Of a stretch of DNA of 8,529 nt, positions 6,288-8,529 are shown piece by piece. The notes under the pieces are model-generated. The model made no database searches. It had not been told where the DNA came from and worked only from the letters and a program-made list of their open reading frames with translations. Position 1 is the stretch's first letter, and the number at the start of each line of letters is the position of its first letter. The stretch comes from Candidatus Pacearchaeota archaeon. GTDB taxonomy: Archaea > Nanobdellota > Nanobdellia > Pacearchaeales > GW2011-AR1. The position numbers and the translations under genes are program-made. The stretch spans positions 1-8,529 of the forward strand of contig JAGVXJ010000005.1 of NCBI GenBank assembly GCA_018303895.1, written 5' to 3'.

Positions 6288-6306
6288 AATAATTCTTAAA
6301 TAAAAT

Positions 6307-7182
6307 ATGAAAACAATCGCAACGCATGACGGCAAGTTTCATACTGACGAGGTTTTTGCAGTCGCGATTCTGAAGCAGGTTTTTCCCAAGACAAAAATTA
6401 TTCGCACGAGAAATCCTGAAGAATTTTCAAAATCTAATTTTAGAGTTGATGTTGGACAAAAGTACAATTTCCCGACGGGCGATTTTGATCATCATCAAAA
6501 CAGCTTCGCTGAAAAGAGAAAAAATAAAATTCCCTATGCTTCAGCGGGTTTGGTTTGGAAACACTTTGGAAAAAAATTGACAAAATCACAAAGAGCATTT
6601 GATTGCATTGATGAAAAATTAATTCAGCCGATTGATGCACTTGATTCTGGAGTTCAGATTGCTCTTAAAGAGATAATTCCAAATTATTATATTGGGCAGG
6701 TCACAAGTTCTTTTCTGCCTGTTTGGAATAAAAAATCCAGAGAAAATTATGATAAGGCATTTGAAGAAGCTGTTGAATTTGCAATTGGTTTGTTGAAGCG
6801 CGAAATCCTGATTGCGAATTCAATTGAGGAATCTGAGGAATTAATCAAGAAAGCAATTTCAAAATCAAAAAATAAGAATTATCTTGTTTTAGAAGAAAAT
6901 GTTCCTTGGGGAAATTATCTCTCGGAAAAAACAAAATTCAAATTTGTCGTGACCCCAAATTCAGGTGGCTTTTGGGATGTTTGGGTAATCTCCAAATCTT
7001 CAGGAAGTTTTGAAAATAGAAAAGATCTTCCTAAAAAATGGGCTGGATTGGAAAATGAAAAATTGGCAGAAATTACAGGGGTTGAAGACGCAATTTTTTG
7101 TCACAAAAATTTATTCATTGTGGGAGCGAAATCAAAACAGGGCGCAATTAAATTAGCTGAACTTGCCTTAAAAGAAAAATGA
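6307..7182 (+). CDS. MYG1-family (UPF0160) DHH-type metal-dependent nuclease
   Basis: A 291-residue protein of the MYG1 family, which belongs to the DHH phosphoesterase superfamily; eukaryotic MYG1 is a 3'-5' RNA exonuclease. Metal-site motifs are all visible: THDGKFHTDE at 6-15, D48 in FRVDVG, FDHH at 60-63, and D113 in ALDSG. The YASAGLVWKHFG segment at 77-88 and the C-terminal DAIFCHKNLFIVGAKSKQGA are also characteristic, and the length is close to the core of family members. It has no signal peptide and should be cytoplasmic. The TGA overlaps the ATG of a PIN-domain gene, so the two are made together. Expected activity is phosphodiester hydrolysis on RNA or short oligonucleotides; the archaeal substrate is not established by the sequence. 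Confidence 0.92.
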   Translation: MKTIATHDGKFHTDEVFAVAILKQVFPKTKIIRTRNPEEFSKSNFRVDVGQKYNFPTGDFDHHQNSFAEKRKNKIPYASAGLVWKHFGKKLTKSQRAFDCIDEKLIQPIDALDSGVQIALKEIIPNYYIGQVTSSFLPVWNKKSRENYDKAFEEAVEFAIGLLKREILIANSIEESEELIKKAISKSKNKNYLVLEENVPWGNYLSEKTKFKFVVTPNSGGFWDVWVISKSSGSFENRKDLPKKWAGLENEKLAEITGVEDAIFCHKNLFIVGAKSKQGAIKLAELALKEK

Positions 7183-7520
7183 AACAAATAATTTTCGACA
7201 CGAGTTTTATTTTGTCCGCAGTTAGAAACAAGATTGATTTTTTTGAAGAACTTTTGGGAGAAAAAATAATAATTCCAAAACAAGTTTTAAATGAAATTAA
7301 ACGATTGGGAAACTTTGATTCCAAATTGGCTTTGAAAATTCTGGAAAAAAATTCTTTTGAAGAAATTGATTTAGGAAAAGGGCATGTTGACAAATTGATA
7401 ATTAAATTCGCAGAAAAAAATCCGAAGACAATTGTCGCAACGCTTGACAGAGAAATCAAAACAAAAGTGAAAAATCAGAAGTTGGTTATTCGCGGGAAGA
7501 AAAAACTGGAGATTATTTAG
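7179..7520 (+). CDS. FCF1/VapC9-like PIN-domain ribonuclease
   Basis: A 113-residue single PIN domain. Acidic positions match a PIN active site: D7 in IIFDTSFIL, E39 in VLNEIKRLG, D71 in GHVDKLII and D90 in ATLDREIK. The ending KLVIRGKKKLEI is typical of the archaeal VapC9/FCF1 group, whose eukaryotic relative Fcf1/Utp24 cuts pre-rRNA. The usual ADD segment is changed to HVD, so one of the usual acidic residues is missing. The ATG overlaps the MYG1 stop as ATGA, implying tight coupling; no antitoxin-sized gene precedes it. The role could be rRNA maturation or RNA decay with the MYG1 nuclease, which is inferred from gene order. Confidence 0.85.
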   Translation: MKQIIFDTSFILSAVRNKIDFFEELLGEKIIIPKQVLNEIKRLGNFDSKLALKILEKNSFEEIDLGKGHVDKLIIKFAEKNPKTIVATLDREIKTKVKNQKLVIRGKKKLEII

Positions 7521-7559
7521 GGGAGAATTTAAATCCGCAATAAAAATGGATTACAAACA

Positions 7560-7568
7560 TTTTTAAGG
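7560..7568 (+). promoter_or_regulatory. Weak TATA-like box of the membrane-protein gene
   Basis: TTTTTAAGG is centred 25 nt before the ATG at 7589. It departs from the consensus, but the spacing equals that of the other six boxes. T-runs here (7560-7564 and 7569-7574) may also terminate the MYG1-PIN transcript. Confidence 0.4.
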
Positions 7569-7588
7569 TTTTTTGATTTCGTATATTT

Positions 7589-8434
7589 ATGGGATTTATA
7601 AGGGGTGGTTTGTTTGTCATTATCAGTGTTTTGTTTTTTATATCTTTATTATTAGTAAATAGTTTATTCACAATCAGCAGTTCGCTGAAATATGAAAACA
7701 TTCAAAGCGAATTAGTGCCTGTTGTGAAAAATGTTTTGGAAGAAGAAATCGGGCTTTCGCAGATTATCGATGATAAATTACCGGAAATTCAGATTTACTG
7801 CAAAAATAATTCTGAGTTTGTATTCAAGGAGGGAGAAGAGACCATTAGCATTTCGTGCGGAGCAATTCAAAACGGAAGTGACGCAATTGTTGATGAAGCA
7901 GTAAATAATTTTGTTGAAAGTGTTTATTACGACGAATACGATTGTGATTTTCTTGATTGCTTTGAAGAAGAAAATGGAAAACCATTTTTTCTCGTGTCAG
8001 AAAAAACAAGAAGTTACTTCTCAGGAAAATTTTATTACGCTCTTTTCCTTTCATTAATTCTTCTAGTCGCAATGTTCTTTTTAATTGAATCCAAAACAAA
8101 TTTGCCTTTTATTGTCGGTGGTCTGCTTGTAATTGCTTCGTTGCCTTTCTTGAAATTAGAAAGTTTAATCTCCTCTTTTGCAGACAAAGTTTTCCTTCAA
8201 TTTTTTTCTTTCCTTTTCACAGAAGCTCATTTTGTTTTTCTAGTAAGTTTAATTTTGGGATTGATATGTTTAGTCCTCGGAATTGTTTTGAAGTTTTTTG
8301 TTGTTGGCTTTAAGATTTCAAATCTTTTCTCGAAAAAAGAAAATGTTTCTGAGAAAGAAGTTAAGAAAATTTTCAAGGAAGAGGTTTCCAAAGAGGGAAA
8401 AACAAATTCTTCTAAAAATAAAAAGACCAAATAG
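7589..8434 (+). CDS. Four-helix integral membrane protein of unknown function
   Basis: I do not recognise this 281-residue protein. Hydrophobic segments at about 7-29, 147-166, 172-188 and 213-241 look like four transmembrane helices. Basic residues place the N-terminus and the lysine-rich C-terminal tail (about 242-281) in the cytoplasm, which leaves residues 30-146 as an acidic extracellular domain. That domain holds four cysteines, C71, C90, C119 and C124, which could form two disulfides. The short loop around 189-212 would also be outside. The tail is strongly charged and probably disordered, with a helical stretch near 254-268. A TATA-like box 25 nt upstream supports the ATG. The gene appears to be monocistronic, and the neighbours give no functional hint. 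Confidence 0.72.
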   Translation: MGFIRGGLFVIISVLFFISLLLVNSLFTISSSLKYENIQSELVPVVKNVLEEEIGLSQIIDDKLPEIQIYCKNNSEFVFKEGEETISISCGAIQNGSDAIVDEAVNNFVESVYYDEYDCDFLDCFEEENGKPFFLVSEKTRSYFSGKFYYALFLSLILLVAMFFLIESKTNLPFIVGGLLVIASLPFLKLESLISSFADKVFLQFFSFLFTEAHFVFLVSLILGLICLVLGIVLKFFVVGFKISNLFSKKENVSEKEVKKIFKEEVSKEGKTNSSKNKKTK

Positions 8435-8444
8435 TTTTTTATAG
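8435..8444 (+). promoter_or_regulatory. TATA box of the PP-loop ATPase gene
   Basis: TTTTTTATAG starts right after the stop codon of the membrane-protein gene and is centred 25.5 nt before the ATG at 8465. The T6 run could also act as terminator for the upstream gene. Confidence 0.6.
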
Positions 8445-8464
8445 TTCTTGTTTTATATTTATTC

Positions 8465-8529
8465 ATGACGAATAAAAAATGCGTTGTCCTGTTTTCCGGA
8501 GGATTAGACAGTCGGCTTGCAGTGAAAAT
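8465..8529 (+). CDS. PP-loop ATPase, 3'-partial (possible tRNA thiolation enzyme)
   Basis: Only the first 21 codons lie in the window, beginning MTNKKCVVLFSGGLDSRLAV. The SGGLDS is the pyrophosphate-binding loop of the adenine-nucleotide alpha-hydrolase (PP-loop) superfamily, which activates substrates by adenylation. The position at the extreme N-terminus and the sequence LFSGGLDSRLAV resemble archaeal MnmA/ThiI-like tRNA thiouridylases. QueC, asparagine synthetase-like and other PP-loop proteins cannot be excluded on so short a piece. A good TATA-like box 25.5 nt upstream supports the ATG. Confidence 0.8.
   Translation, partial: MTNKKCVVLFSGGLDSRLAVK

Noticed and set aside
7547..7567. Six-codon upstream open frame (MDYKHF) before the membrane-protein gene
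   Set aside because: Too short to support, and the predicted transcript begins downstream of it.
7845..8466. Minus-strand frames opposite the membrane-protein gene
   Set aside because: They mirror the hydrophobic and lysine-rich codons of the plus-strand gene and give low-complexity translations.
1..8529. CRISPR array, insertion sequence, tRNA or rRNA gene, riboswitch
   Set aside because: No regularly spaced repeats, transposase, cloverleaf-like segment or conserved aptamer core was seen in any gap. All gaps are 68 bp or shorter.

Overview
The window looks archaeal and comes from a small, compact, strongly A+T-rich genome, most likely a DPANN-type lineage (Pacearchaeota/Woesearchaeota-like). 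The lineage is an inference from four things: phenylalanyl-tRNA synthetase subunits of archaeal/eukaryotic type, an FCF1-like PIN protein, almost no intergenic space, and a repeated promoter layout. In that layout a TATA-like box is centred 24.5-25.5 nt upstream of the ATG of all seven operon-leading genes whose upstream sequence is inside the window. That spacing places transcription starts at or next to the start codon, so these mRNAs should be leaderless. Genes inside operons follow each other by ATGA start/stop overlaps or 1-3 nt gaps.

Layout. (1) Positions 1-3234, plus strand: a translation operon, pheS (5' end outside the window) - MazG-like pyrophosphohydrolase - HIT-family protein - pheT. 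The pheS frame is open from base 1 to 798 except for one in-frame TAA at 595-597. Synthetase motifs are intact on both sides of it, so this is a single nonsense codon in a normally essential gene (real lesion, sequence error or recoding). (2) 3231-4955, minus strand: an MNT-fold nucleotidyltransferase converging on pheT with a 4-nt overlap, a polysaccharide-deacetylase-like protein with a Cys/His cluster, and a 56-residue single-cluster ferredoxin. Each has its own TATA-like box. (3) 5007-6241, minus strand: a two-gene operon of a helical protein with a C-terminal helix-turn-helix and a PIN-domain protein. (4) 6307-7520, plus strand, diverging from (3): a MYG1-family DHH-type nuclease translationally coupled to a small FCF1/VapC9-like PIN nuclease. 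(5) 7589-8434: a four-helix membrane protein of unknown function. (6) 8465 to the end: the first 21 codons of a PP-loop ATPase.

How the genes may work together. Block 1 makes both PheRS subunits together with two nucleotide-handling enzymes that could act as housekeeping for adenylates and NTPs. Blocks 3 and 4 face each other across 65 bp and together encode three putative nucleases and a putative DNA-binding protein. They may form an RNA-processing or toxin-antitoxin-like locus under a shared regulatory region, which contains an inverted repeat over one TATA box. These functional links are inferences from gene order. No tRNA or rRNA gene, CRISPR array, insertion sequence or integrase was seen.
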